A stretch of 5,974 bases of DNA from Bacillota bacterium (lineage in GTDB: Bacteria > Bacillota_A > Clostridia > Clostridiales > Clostridiaceae), in the NCBI GenBank assembly GCA_021837545.1, contig JAKBFR010000130.1:1-5974 (forward strand), read 5' to 3'. This document shows, piece after piece, positions 1 through 5,958 of this stretch. The position numbers and the translations under genes are program-made. The notes under the pieces were generated by a model. That model was given only the letters and a program-made list of their open reading frames with translations, was not told the DNA's origin and did no database searches. Position 1 is the first letter of the stretch; each line of letters starts with the position of its first letter.

Positions 1-31
1 TTATAGTTAACTCTAAGGTGTAACATATAAT
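1..31 (+). promoter_or_regulatory. Possible promoter of the butanol dehydrogenase gene (-10 only)
   Basis: A consensus TATAAT lies at 26-31, about 38 bases before the ATG at 70. That would put transcription start near 38 and give a leader of about 30 bases. No good -35 hexamer sits 16-18 bases upstream (ATAGTT at 3-8 is poor), and the window edge cuts off anything further out. TATAAT is common by chance in DNA this AT-rich, so this is a weak call. All three + strand frames close by position 23, so any upstream gene contributes at most a few codons here. Confidence 0.3.
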
Positions 32-69
32 ATGTAGAAAAAATTAAATTATAAAAGGAGAGTGTATTT

Positions 70-1233
70 ATGGAAAATTTCAATTATTCAATACCAACAA
101 AAGTTTATTTTGGAAAAGGGCAAATAGCTAATCTTGCAGCTGCAATTAAAGAATATGGAAATAAAGTTCTTATTACTTATGGAGGAGGAAGCATAAAGAA
201 AATTGGTTTATATGATGAAATGACTAAAATTTTAAATGATAATCAAATATCTTATGTTGAGCTTTCAGGAGTAGAACCTAATCCTAAAATTGAAACTGTT
301 AGAAAAGGAATTAAACTTTGCAGGGAGAATAATGTAGATGTTGTCCTTGCTGTAGGTGGAGGAAGTACTATTGACTGTTCAAAGGTTATTGCAGCAGGTG
401 TAAAATATGATGGGGATGCATGGGATTTAGTAACTAATCCAAATAAAATTGGAGAGGTCTTACCGATAGTTACAATATTAACATTATCAGCAACTGGTTC
501 AGAAATGGATAGCTTTGCGGTAATTTCTGATATGAATACTAATCAAAAGCTCGGTACAGGTCATGAAAATATGAAACCAAAAGCTTCAATTTTAGATCCT
601 GAATATACTTATTCAGTACCTAAAAATCAAACAGCAGCAGGAACAGCTGATATTATGAGTCATATTTTTGAAAATTATTTTAATCATACACAAGGTGTAG
701 ACATTCAAGACAGTACAGCAGAAGGGTTACTTAGAGCTTGCATAAAATATGGGAAAATAGCAATAGAAGAACCTACTAATTATGATGCAAGAGCAAATTT
801 AATGTGGGCATCAAGCTGGGCTATTAATGGATTAATATCTTATGGAACAAATTCACCATGGGTTGTACATCCAATGGAACATGAATTAAGTGCATTTTAT
901 GATATAACACACGGCGTAGGTCTTGCAATACTAACACCTCATTGGATGAAATATTCTTTAGATGAGAATACTGTCAATAAATTTGCACAATATGGAGTAA
1001 ATGTTTGGGGAATAGACAAAAACTTAGATAAATTCCAAATAGCTAATAAAGCAATAGAAAAAACAGCAGAATTCTTTAAGGAACTTGGAATTCCAAGTAC
1101 CTTAAGAGAAGTTGGAATTGAAGAAGAAAAATTTGAAGTAATGGCAAAGAAAGCTATAAATCCATACTTTAAGTATGCATTTAAACCACTTGATGAAAAT
1201 GATATAGTTAATATTTATAAAGCAGCATTTTAG
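70..1233 (+). CDS. bdhA: Iron-dependent butanol/alcohol dehydrogenase, BdhA/YqhD type
   Basis: This 387-residue cytoplasmic enzyme should reduce butyraldehyde and other aldehydes to alcohols with NAD(P)H, the last step of solvent formation. It has full family length. The N-terminal Rossmann-like part carries GGGS at 38-41, GGGSTID at 96-102 and the LTLSATGSE stretch at 137-145. The C-terminal helical part has the expected divalent-metal ligands Asp194, His198, His267 and His281, in DIMSH, HPMEH and ITHGVG contexts, so the active site looks intact. From memory it resembles C. acetobutylicum BdhA closely, starting with a YSIPTKV-type N-terminus. The GGGS loop at 38-41 matches the loop that contacts the NADPH phosphate in YqhD, so NADPH use is possible; the sequence alone does not settle cofactor choice. 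The ATG follows AAAGGAG (54-60) by 9 bases. No partner gene adjoins it, so it is probably monocistronic. The family call is firm; the exact paralogue (bdhA or another clostridial bdh) is inferred. Confidence 0.93.
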   Translation: MENFNYSIPTKVYFGKGQIANLAAAIKEYGNKVLITYGGGSIKKIGLYDEMTKILNDNQISYVELSGVEPNPKIETVRKGIKLCRENNVDVVLAVGGGSTIDCSKVIAAGVKYDGDAWDLVTNPNKIGEVLPIVTILTLSATGSEMDSFAVISDMNTNQKLGTGHENMKPKASILDPEYTYSVPKNQTAAGTADIMSHIFENYFNHTQGVDIQDSTAEGLLRACIKYGKIAIEEPTNYDARANLMWASSWAINGLISYGTNSPWVVHPMEHELSAFYDITHGVGLAILTPHWMKYSLDENTVNKFAQYGVNVWGIDKNLDKFQIANKAIEKTAEFFKELGIPSTLREVGIEEEKFEVMAKKAINPYFKYAFKPLDENDIVNIYKAAF

Positions 1234-1294
1234 GTATACAGATAACTAACTTCCAAGTTAAATTATATTGGTAATTATAAAAGCACTAAATGTT

Positions 1295-1342
1295 AATGTT
1301 CAATTTTAAATGATTAATAATTAAGCATTGCACTTGAACATT
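1295..1342 (+). repeat. Nested inverted repeat in the gap after bdhA
   Basis: AATGTTCAA (1295-1303) and TTGAACATT (1334-1342) are perfect 9-bp arms. Inside them AATGATTAA (1309-1317) pairs with TTAAGCATT (1321-1329) with one mismatch around a 3-base loop. Together they could fold as a two-tier stem with an internal loop. No T tract follows, so it is not a standard terminator. It could be an mRNA 3'-end structure, an operator, or chance pairing in AT-rich DNA. Confidence 0.35.
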
Positions 1343-1380
1343 GATAATTAATTGTTTGAATTCTAAGTATCTATAATTTT

Positions 1381-1425
1381 AATTAAATCATAATAGTTAT
1401 TAATTTAACTTATTATGGTTTAATT
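1381..1425 (+). terminator. AT-rich long hairpin, possible transcription terminator
   Basis: A near-complete inverted repeat of about 19 pairs (1381-1399 with 1406-1425) has one T·G wobble, one bulged T at 1410 and a 6-base loop. It lies about 150 bases after the bdhA stop and 64 bases before the next gene's ATG. The stem is almost all A-T, and the following TTTACTTTG is only moderately T-rich, so intrinsic termination would be weak. It is the best terminator candidate in the gap between bdhA and the peptidase gene, and could work from either strand. An operator or chance are alternatives. Confidence 0.4.
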
Positions 1426-1447
1426 TACTTTGTGTTAATATCTGATA

Positions 1448-1453
1448 TATAAT
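1448..1453 (+). promoter_or_regulatory. Possible -10 box for the S66 peptidase gene
   Basis: TATAAT at 1448-1453 follows the long hairpin and lies 35 bases before the chosen ATG. The hexamer at the ideal -35 distance (TTACTT, 1425-1430) is weak. The call rests on the exact -10 match and on position only. Confidence 0.3.
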
Positions 1454-1474
1454 CAAAGCATATTTTGATGTATC

Positions 1475-1481
1475 AAAGGAG
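1475..1481 (+). promoter_or_regulatory. Ribosome binding site that fixes the peptidase start
   Basis: AAAGGAG ends 7 bases before the ATG at 1489. The frame is open further upstream to a TTG at 1465 and an ATG at 1468, but using either would put this Shine-Dalgarno sequence inside the coding region, and neither is preceded by one of its own. The start is therefore set at 1489. Confidence 0.85.
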
Positions 1482-1488
1482 TAGATTT

Positions 1489-2346
1489 ATGAGCTTATTG
1501 AATTATGGTGACAAAGTAGCCATTGTTGCTTGTTCTAATGGATTGGATGAAAGTAATATAATAAAGATGAAGGAATTAGAAACCACACTAAATACTATCG
1601 GCCTTAAAACTGTATTTAGTGATAAAATATATAAAAAAATTTCTAATTTCAATGGAACTGGTGAGGAGAGAGCAGAAAATTTAATGAATTTTTTTAAGGA
1701 TTCTAGTATCAAAGCTATATTTGATGTGTCTGGTGGAGATTTAGCTAATGGGGTTTTGGACTATTTGTATTTTGAAATTATAAAGAAGAATATTAAACCT
1801 TTCTTTGGATATAGTGATTTATCTGTAATTATAAACTCTTTATATTCAAAAACAGGAATGAAAACTTATCTGTATCAAATAAGAAATTTAATAGAAGTCA
1901 ACAAGAATAAACAAATTGAAGACTTTAAAAACACATTTATGGGCGCCGGCAATGAACTTTTAACATTTAATTATCAATGGATACAAGGAAATTCTATGGA
2001 TGGAATTGTTGTAGGAGGAAATCTTCGTTGTTTCTTAAAACTTTCAGGCACAGAATATATGCCGGATTTTCAAGATAAAATTATATTTTTAGAAAGTTTA
2101 GGAGGAGATGTGCCTAAAATGACCACATATTTAACTCAATATAAACAAATTGGTGTATTTAAAAAGGTTAAAGGAATAATACTTGGAAGTTACACAGAAA
2201 TGGAAAGAGAAAAATATTCTCCAAGTATAATAAAAATAATAAAAGAAATTGTAAATAATCCTAATATGCCAATCGCAAAGACAAATGAAATTGGACACGG
2301 AAAAGATTCAAAATGTATAATCATTGGTGGAAGAATAAAACTATAA
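1489..2346 (+). CDS. Family S66 serine peptidase (LD-carboxypeptidase / MccF-like)
   Basis: Read from ATG 1489 the protein has 285 residues, slightly short for a family of roughly 300-340. Family hallmarks appear in order: LNYGDKVAIVACSNG at 4-18 (the usual 'GD.I.i.aPS' start), SGGD at 81-84, the nucleophile elbow GYSD with Ser109 at 107-110, VVGGNL at 174-179, LSGTEYMPDF at 185-194, FLES with Glu202, and GHGK with His270. Ser109, Glu202 and His270 fit the family Ser-Glu-His triad. There is no signal peptide or membrane segment, so it acts in the cytoplasm. LdcA members remove the terminal D-alanine from L,D-linked murein tetrapeptides during wall recycling; MccF members cleave processed microcin C-type peptidyl-nucleotides and confer immunity. 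The sequence does not separate these roles, and no wall-recycling or microcin gene is adjacent. The GP usual after the nucleophile helix is replaced by YQIRN (129-133), which suggests a divergent subgroup. The family is clear; the substrate is unknown. Confidence 0.87.
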   Translation: MSLLNYGDKVAIVACSNGLDESNIIKMKELETTLNTIGLKTVFSDKIYKKISNFNGTGEERAENLMNFFKDSSIKAIFDVSGGDLANGVLDYLYFEIIKKNIKPFFGYSDLSVIINSLYSKTGMKTYLYQIRNLIEVNKNKQIEDFKNTFMGAGNELLTFNYQWIQGNSMDGIVVGGNLRCFLKLSGTEYMPDFQDKIIFLESLGGDVPKMTTYLTQYKQIGVFKKVKGIILGSYTEMEREKYSPSIIKIIKEIVNNPNMPIAKTNEIGHGKDSKCIIIGGRIKL

Positions 2347-2364
2347 TATGGCAATTTATAGTTT
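2338..2364 (+). terminator. Hairpin over the S66 peptidase stop codon, weak terminator candidate
   Basis: AAACTATAA (2338-2346, including the stop codon) and TTATAGTTT (2356-2364) are perfect 9-bp arms around a 9-base loop. The bases after it are AACAAATTG, with no T run, so intrinsic termination is doubtful. A second short pairing, CAATTT (2352-2357) with AAATTG (2368-2373), is mutually exclusive with it. It may simply protect the mRNA end. Confidence 0.3.
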
Positions 2365-2407
2365 AACAAATTGTACATAAAATAATAACAAAAAGTCCAA
2401 ATTTATC

Positions 2408-2438
2408 TGTTAAGCTATTGTTAAGGTTACTATAGTAA
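2408..2438 (+). promoter_or_regulatory. Direct repeats plus palindrome, candidate control site of the chemoreceptor gene
   Basis: TGTTAAG occurs at 2408-2414 and again at 2419-2425, exactly 11 bp apart. On the minus strand this reads TTAACA-N5-TTAACA, matching the known Bacillus PhoP-box pattern of TTAACA-like repeats spaced by about 5 bases. Directly after it, TTACTATAGTAA (2427-2438) is a perfect 12-bp palindrome containing TATAGT (2431-2436), a possible -10 box; the repeats would then occupy roughly -35 to -18. The alternative promoter TTACAT (2469-2474) - 17 bases - TAATAT (2492-2497) is about as plausible. The pattern is seen; its function is inferred, and AT-rich DNA produces such words by chance. 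Confidence 0.3.
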
Positions 2439-2526
2439 TATGGGTTTATAGGAAATTATATGATTTAATTACATATTAATGTCATTAGTAATAATATCGA
2501 AAATAATTGATTGAGGGAGTGCACAA

Positions 2527-4251
2527 ATGAAAAATATAAGAAATCTATCTATTAAAACAAAATTATTAACAGGTTTTATGACCATTGCTTTATTAATTGG
2601 AGTAACTGGATTTTTCGGAAAGTTTGGTATGAGAAATATTGAGAACAATTCAAAACAAATATATTCTGATAATTTACAAAGTATTGATAAAATACATTCA
2701 ATTAAAGAAAATTTTTTGATAGAAATTGGAATAGTTAATGATGCGGTGTTGGAACAAGATGACTCTAAAATTGCGACAGACTTACAAAAAATTGATACTG
2801 TTAGAACTAAAAATACTACATATATTGATGCTTTTGGTAATAGTTCTATGTCCGATGATGAAAAAAAGGAATTTAATGATTTCACTTCTCTTTTAGATAA
2901 ATATTCAACTGAAAAAGATAATGTTTTTGAATTGCTTAAAGCGGAAAATTATACAGAAGCAAAGATTGAATTAGCTGATCTTACTCAAATTACAGATAGT
3001 ATGTCTGAAAAACTTGATAATTTAATTCAAATAAACCAAAAGCAAGCAGAAGAAGCTAATAACAGCGATACAGAAAATTATAATATAACAACTAATATAA
3101 TGCATATAATTTTGGCTTTGGGACTTGCCTTAGCAATTATTATTGGGGTAGGTTTGGCATCCTATATATCAAAGACAATAAAAAAAGGATTATTATTTGC
3201 AGAAGCTTTAGGAAATGGAGATTTAACATACTCACTAGAAAGTAATAGCAATGATGAACTAGGAAAACTTATCAAAGCATTAAATAACGCAAAAGATAAG
3301 ATGAAATTAGTAATTGAAAATATATTAGATCAAGCTCAAGGGCTAACATCGTCTAGTGAAGAACTATCAGCTACATTAGAAGAGATGTCAAGTAATTTTG
3401 AAAATATAGATAAGAACACATCTGGTATAGTGCAAAACATAATAGGCATAAATGCAATTACTGAAGAATTATCTTCAACTATGGAAGAAGTTAATTCAGG
3501 AATAACTCAATTAGCTTCTAATTCAACTGAAAGTAGTCAACAATCCATAGATATTAAAGAAAGGGCTACTGACATAAAAGAAAAGGGGTTTGATTCTAAA
3601 AATGTTGCAGATAAGTTATATGAAGAAAAGCAACATAAGATACTTGATGCGATTGAGCAAGGAAAGGTAGTTAGTGAAATTAGTATAATTGCAAAATCTA
3701 TTGCAGCAATAGCAGAACAAACAAATTTACTTGCTCTAAATGCCAATATTGAAGCAGCAAGAGCTGGAGAAAATGGAAAAGGCTTTGCAGTTGTTGCAAA
3801 TGAAGTAAAGGTACTTGCTGAACAATCTGCCGGTTATGTAAAGAATATTCAAAATGTAATTTCAAATGTTCAAGTTACATTTGATAATTTATCAGGTAAT
3901 TCAAAGGATATTCTATATTATATTGATAATAGTGTAAAAAAGGATTATGATTTATTGATAGATACAGGAGAAAAATACGAAAAGGATGCCGCTTTCATTA
4001 GCGATTTATCTCAAAATATTGCATCAATGACACAAGAATTAAATGCATCTACAGAAGAGATTTCAGCTGTTGTACAGACTATTGCAAATAATATGAAAGA
4101 TACTAAAGGTAATTCAGAAGAAATTTTAATAGGTATAGAGGAAACAAATAAAGCAATTGAGCAAGTTGCTATAGTAGCTCAACAGCAAACAGTAGCTGCT
4201 GAAAAGTTGACACAACTGGTATTAAATTTTAAAATATACCCCGATAAATAA
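2527..4251 (+). CDS. Methyl-accepting chemotaxis protein (transmembrane chemoreceptor)
   Basis: This 574-residue inner-membrane receptor should sense an extracellular signal and control CheA through CheW. It has a short basic N-terminus, membrane helix 1 at about 13-33, an extracytoplasmic mainly helical sensor at about 35-190 (probably a four-helix-bundle 4HB_MCP domain), and membrane helix 2 at about 191-214. HAMP follows at about 215-267, with its DELG at 243-246 but without the usual proline near its start, and then the cytoplasmic coiled-coil domain to the end. The hairpin tip is textbook: [18 protein letters not shown] at 398-415, then [11 protein letters not shown] at 417-427; Asn407 replaces the common alanine. 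Glu-Glu pairs at 278-279, 285-286, 313-314, 320-321 and 510-511 are candidate methylation sites. The segment [14 protein letters not shown] (461-474) recurs, from memory, in many clostridial receptors. No CheR-docking pentapeptide ends the protein. The ATG follows GAGGGAG (2513-2519) by 7 bases. No che gene adjoins it, so it is an orphan receptor whose ligand cannot be predicted. Confidence 0.95.
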   Translation: MKNIRNLSIKTKLLTGFMTIALLIGVTGFFGKFGMRNIENNSKQIYSDNLQSIDKIHSIKENFLIEIGIVNDAVLEQDDSKIATDLQKIDTVRTKNTTYIDAFGNSSMSDDEKKEFNDFTSLLDKYSTEKDNVFELLKAENYTEAKIELADLTQITDSMSEKLDNLIQINQKQAEEANNSDTENYNITTNIMHIILALGLALAIIIGVGLASYISKTIKKGLLFAEALGNGDLTYSLESNSNDELGKLIKALNNAKDKMKLVIENILDQAQGLTSSSEELSATLEEMSSNFENIDKNTSGIVQNIIGINAITEELSSTMEEVNSGITQLASNSTESSQQSIDIKERATDIKEKGFDSKNVADKLYEEKQHKILDAIEQGKVVSEISIIAKSIAAIAEQTNLLALNANIEAARAGENGKGFAVVANEVKVLAEQSAGYVKNIQNVISNVQVTFDNLSGNSKDILYYIDNSVKKDYDLLIDTGEKYEKDAAFISDLSQNIASMTQELNASTEEISAVVQTIANNMKDTKGNSEEILIGIEETNKAIEQVAIVAQQQTVAAEKLTQLVLNFKIYPDK

Positions 4252-4254
4252 AGC

Positions 4255-4290
4255 GCGCACATATAAAAAGATGCGCACCGCTAAAAAGAG
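4255..4290 (+). repeat. Two 18-bp tandem repeats after the chemoreceptor stop
   Basis: GCGCACATATAAAAAGAT (4255-4272) and GCGCACCGCTAAAAAGAG (4273-4290) abut and match at 14 of 18 positions. They begin 4 bases after the stop codon. GCGCGC (4253-4258) and TGCGCA (4272-4277) are short palindromes inside the tract. The GC-rich heads stand out in an AT-rich region. Confidence 0.6.
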
Positions 4291-4296
4291 TGCGAA

Positions 4297-4359
4297 GCAC
4301 AATTAAGAACTTATTAAGCACAATTAGGAACTTATTAAGTGCAACCAAGAACTTAGTAT
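4297..4359 (+). repeat. Three 21-bp tandem repeats in the chemoreceptor 3' region
   Basis: Units at 4297-4317 and 4318-4338 differ at a single position (AATTAAG versus AATTAGG). A third, at 4339-4359, is degenerate (15 of 21 identical to the first). Each begins GCACAA or GTGCAA and contains AAGAACTTA or AGGAACTTA. Units one and two, with the first base of the next, end in CTTATTAAG, a palindrome around one central base. The 21-bp period equals two turns of B-DNA, so a protein-binding array is conceivable. Slipped-strand duplication is the simpler origin. Confidence 0.75.
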
Positions 4360-4390
4360 AGTTTCAGAAGACAATTACATACAGATTTAT

Positions 4391-4442
4391 AGCCGTATAA
4401 AACTAGAAATGAAATTCCTAGTTTTATATGGCTCATTTTTTT
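4391..4442 (+). terminator. Strong Rho-independent terminator
   Basis: Arms 4391-4406 (beginning AGCCGTATAAAAC) and 4418-4433 (ending TTTTATATGGCT) form 16 consecutive pairs with one G·T wobble. After an A·C mismatch three more pairs close a GAA loop. Two bases later comes a run of seven T (4436-4442). This is the canonical intrinsic terminator layout. It lies about 140 bases after the chemoreceptor stop, so that transcript should carry the repeat tract as a long 3' end, and the FapA-like gene is insulated from it. Confidence 0.9.
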
Positions 4443-4514
4443 GAATAAAGGCTAGGGTTGTGGTAAGAATGTATTCCATTTGTTATGGGGTGTAAGTTAA
4501 ATGTAATTATTTAC

Positions 4515-4556
4515 TTGTTCCTTTTAAATATAAATGCTATATTAAAAAAAGAACAA
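4515..4556 (+). promoter_or_regulatory. Promoter of the FapA-like gene, bracketed by an inverted repeat
   Basis: TTGTTC (4515-4520) as -35, a 17-base spacer and the extended -10 TGCTATATT (4535-4543) make a good vegetative (sigma-A) promoter. Transcription would start near 4550, about 40 bases before the ATG. The -35 word TTGTTC is also the left arm of an inverted repeat whose right arm, GAACAA (4551-4556), falls at the start site; TTTT (4522-4525) and AAAA (4547-4550) extend it past one bulged C. A repressor binding both arms would block the promoter, but no regulator is identified. The ribosome binding site is an unusual GGGGG (4579-4583), 6 bases before the ATG. Confidence 0.6.
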
Positions 4557-4589
4557 ATTTGGTATTAATTTTTATTTTGGGGGATAAAT

Positions 4590-5873
4590 ATGCAAAAGGA
4601 TGAAGGAGCTAAAGTTGTTAATGGGGAAATAATAGTTGTGGATGGTTCAAATGAAGAACGTATAACCATAAAAGCTCGTAAAAATATAAAATTATTTATT
4701 AATGATAAAGAATGTGAGATTCATAAGATATATGAAGTAACTTCAAGAGACAAAGTAACATATAATTGTGAAAAAACTCAATCTAATAGGAAAGCAAATG
4801 TAATTATTTCTGAAGACAAAATGAAAGCATATATAACTGTAGAGTATATACCTGAAATTGAGTACAAACTAAAAGATAGGGAAGCCTTTTTTAATTTGGC
4901 TATTTCTACTGAAATTATATCTCAGAAGGAACCAGAACATTTCACAATGTTTGAATTAAAAGCAATGCTAAAAGACAAGGGTATAGTGTATGGAATTAAA
5001 GAAGATAAATTAGAATTAGCTACAGAAGGATCTGTGAAAGACATTTTAGTTGCAGAAGGTAAAATCCCCGTAAAGGATATACCTAATGAAGTGAAATTGT
5101 TTTTTACTCCAACTCAAATTATGTTTCCAGAACCGGATTCTAAAGAAAAAGTTGATTATAAAAATCTATTTAGAATTTCAAATGTTAATGCAGGGGATAA
5201 AATTGCAGAAATAGTTCCAGAAGTGATTGGTGAAGATGGAATTAATATATTAGGAACAGTGATAAAGAGAGATTATATTAGAAAAATGCCCATAAACACT
5301 TTGAGTGGATGTAAAGTTGAAAATAATAATATTATAGCAATTATTGATGGAAAAGCTCACATATCAAATCGAAATGTTAGCGTTAATCCAATTTATACTA
5401 TAGAGTCTGTAAATATGAATACTTGTAATATAAAATTTTATGGAGATATAGAGGTTTATAATAATGTTGATGATAATATGTCTGTTAAGGCAGGAGGATC
5501 TTTAGATGTAAGTCAAAATGTTAATACTTCAAGCGTAGTTACTGGTGGAGAAATAACTATACTTGGAAATGCAATTAATTCAAAAATTTTATCGGGACAA
5601 ATTGATATAAGAAAAAAAGAATATTCAGATGTATTAGTTGAATTTAAAGATATTGTATTAAACATGATTAATGCTATAAATTCATTAAACCTTAATAGAT
5701 CAAAATTTGAAACTAGCGATTATATAAGAACTTTAACTGAAAAAAGTTTCAGTGATTTTCAAAAAATAGCGTTAAATATAGTAGCACTAAATATAAAAAA
5801 TAAAATAAAGCATAATAAGTTAGTGGATTTTATTAAAGATAAAGTATTAGACCAGCTAATAATAGTCAAGTAA
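4590..5873 (+). CDS. FapA/DUF342-family beta-helix protein, short form
   Basis: This 427-residue cytoplasmic protein has no signal peptide or membrane segment. It carries a divergent N-terminal part (1-95), then the FapA N-terminal signature: FELKAMLKDKGIVYGI at 121-136, VDYKN at 188-192, and the AGDKIAEIVPEVIGEDG to NILGT stretch at 201-223. A right-handed beta-helix-like region of short strand and turn repeats follows at about 240-340, with IKFYGDIEVYNNV, VKAGGSLDVSQNV and VVTGGEITILGNAI. The last 87 residues are predicted helical and charged. As I recall the family, many members run past 500 residues, returning to a second beta-helical half after this helical insert; here the frame stops at 5873 within the helical segment, so it is a short or truncated form. 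In Vibrio a FapA homologue has been linked to flagellar assembly and polar placement of a sugar-PTS protein; that role is not shown for clostridial members. A chemoreceptor gene lies upstream, but a strong terminator and this gene's own promoter separate them. Confidence 0.82.
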   Translation: MQKDEGAKVVNGEIIVVDGSNEERITIKARKNIKLFINDKECEIHKIYEVTSRDKVTYNCEKTQSNRKANVIISEDKMKAYITVEYIPEIEYKLKDREAFFNLAISTEIISQKEPEHFTMFELKAMLKDKGIVYGIKEDKLELATEGSVKDILVAEGKIPVKDIPNEVKLFFTPTQIMFPEPDSKEKVDYKNLFRISNVNAGDKIAEIVPEVIGEDGINILGTVIKRDYIRKMPINTLSGCKVENNNIIAIIDGKAHISNRNVSVNPIYTIESVNMNTCNIKFYGDIEVYNNVDDNMSVKAGGSLDVSQNVNTSSVVTGGEITILGNAINSKILSGQIDIRKKEYSDVLVEFKDIVLNMINAINSLNLNRSKFETSDYIRTLTEKSFSDFQKIALNIVALNIKNKIKHNKLVDFIKDKVLDQLIIVK

Positions 5874-5915
5874 ATTTTAAAAAAAGTTAAATTATAAAAA
5901 AGTGCATAGAAAACA

Positions 5916-5939
5916 AACCGTTTGAAAACACGAACGGTT
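5916..5939 (-). terminator. Hairpin after the FapA-like gene, possibly a minus-strand terminator
   Basis: AACCGTTTG (5916-5924) pairs with CGAACGGTT (5931-5939), nine pairs with one T·G wobble around a 6-base AAAACA loop. On the + strand it is followed by ACAAAAAATGG, with no T run. Read on the minus strand it is followed by TGTTTTCTATGC, modestly T-rich. It therefore fits better as the terminator of a convergent gene to the right of the window, or as a bidirectional one also closing the FapA-like transcript, whose stop lies 43 bases upstream. Confidence 0.4.
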
Positions 5940-5958
5940 ACAAAAAATGGAATTTAAT

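Larger units (their letters stand above)
4252..4589. other. 338-bp non-coding gap between the chemoreceptor and the FapA-like gene
   Basis: In order, this gap holds two 18-bp GCGCAC-led repeats, a small GTGC-GAA-GCAC hairpin (4290-4300), three 21-bp tandem units, about 30 unremarkable bases, a strong intrinsic terminator (4391-4442), about 70 bases with no clear signal, the promoter of the next gene and its leader. The first 50 bases are clearly richer in G+C, with clustered GCGC, than everything around them. The only reading frames are of about 12 codons or fewer and have no ribosome binding site, so I see no gene here. Confidence 0.8.

Noticed and set aside
38..60. AAAAATTAAATTATAAAA in the bdhA leader resembling AAAAAGTTAAATTATAAAA after the FapA-like gene (about 5881-5900)
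   Set aside because: Although the match is long, it is nearly pure A/T and the second copy has no ribosome binding site or start codon, so chance similarity in AT-rich DNA is the likeliest reading.
1247..1260. TAACTT-CC-AAGTTA just after the bdhA stop as a terminator
   Set aside because: The stem is only 5-6 pairs with an almost absent loop, and no T run follows.
2469..2505. Possible SigD (flagellar) promoter near TATCGAAAA before the chemoreceptor
   Set aside because: The GCCGATAA-type -10 is not matched and no TAAA box lies at the right distance; vegetative-type hexamers fit no worse.
2469..2885. Minus-strand open frame of 138 codons opposite the start of the chemoreceptor
   Set aside because: It is the antisense shadow of a clear receptor gene, with a low-complexity hydrophobic product; the same holds for the other antisense frames near 1503-1712, 2190-2378 and 3537-3746.
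4271..4306. Small frame of 11 codons plus stop beginning ATGCGCACC inside the repeat tract
   Set aside because: It has no ribosome binding site, is very short, and is built from the repeat units.
4297..4359. CRISPR array from the 21-bp repeats
   Set aside because: The units abut directly with no spacers, there are only three, and no cas gene is present.
4469..4495. Eight-codon frame starting ATGTATTCC between the terminator and the promoter
   Set aside because: It is too short, has no convincing ribosome binding site, and probably lies upstream of any transcription start.
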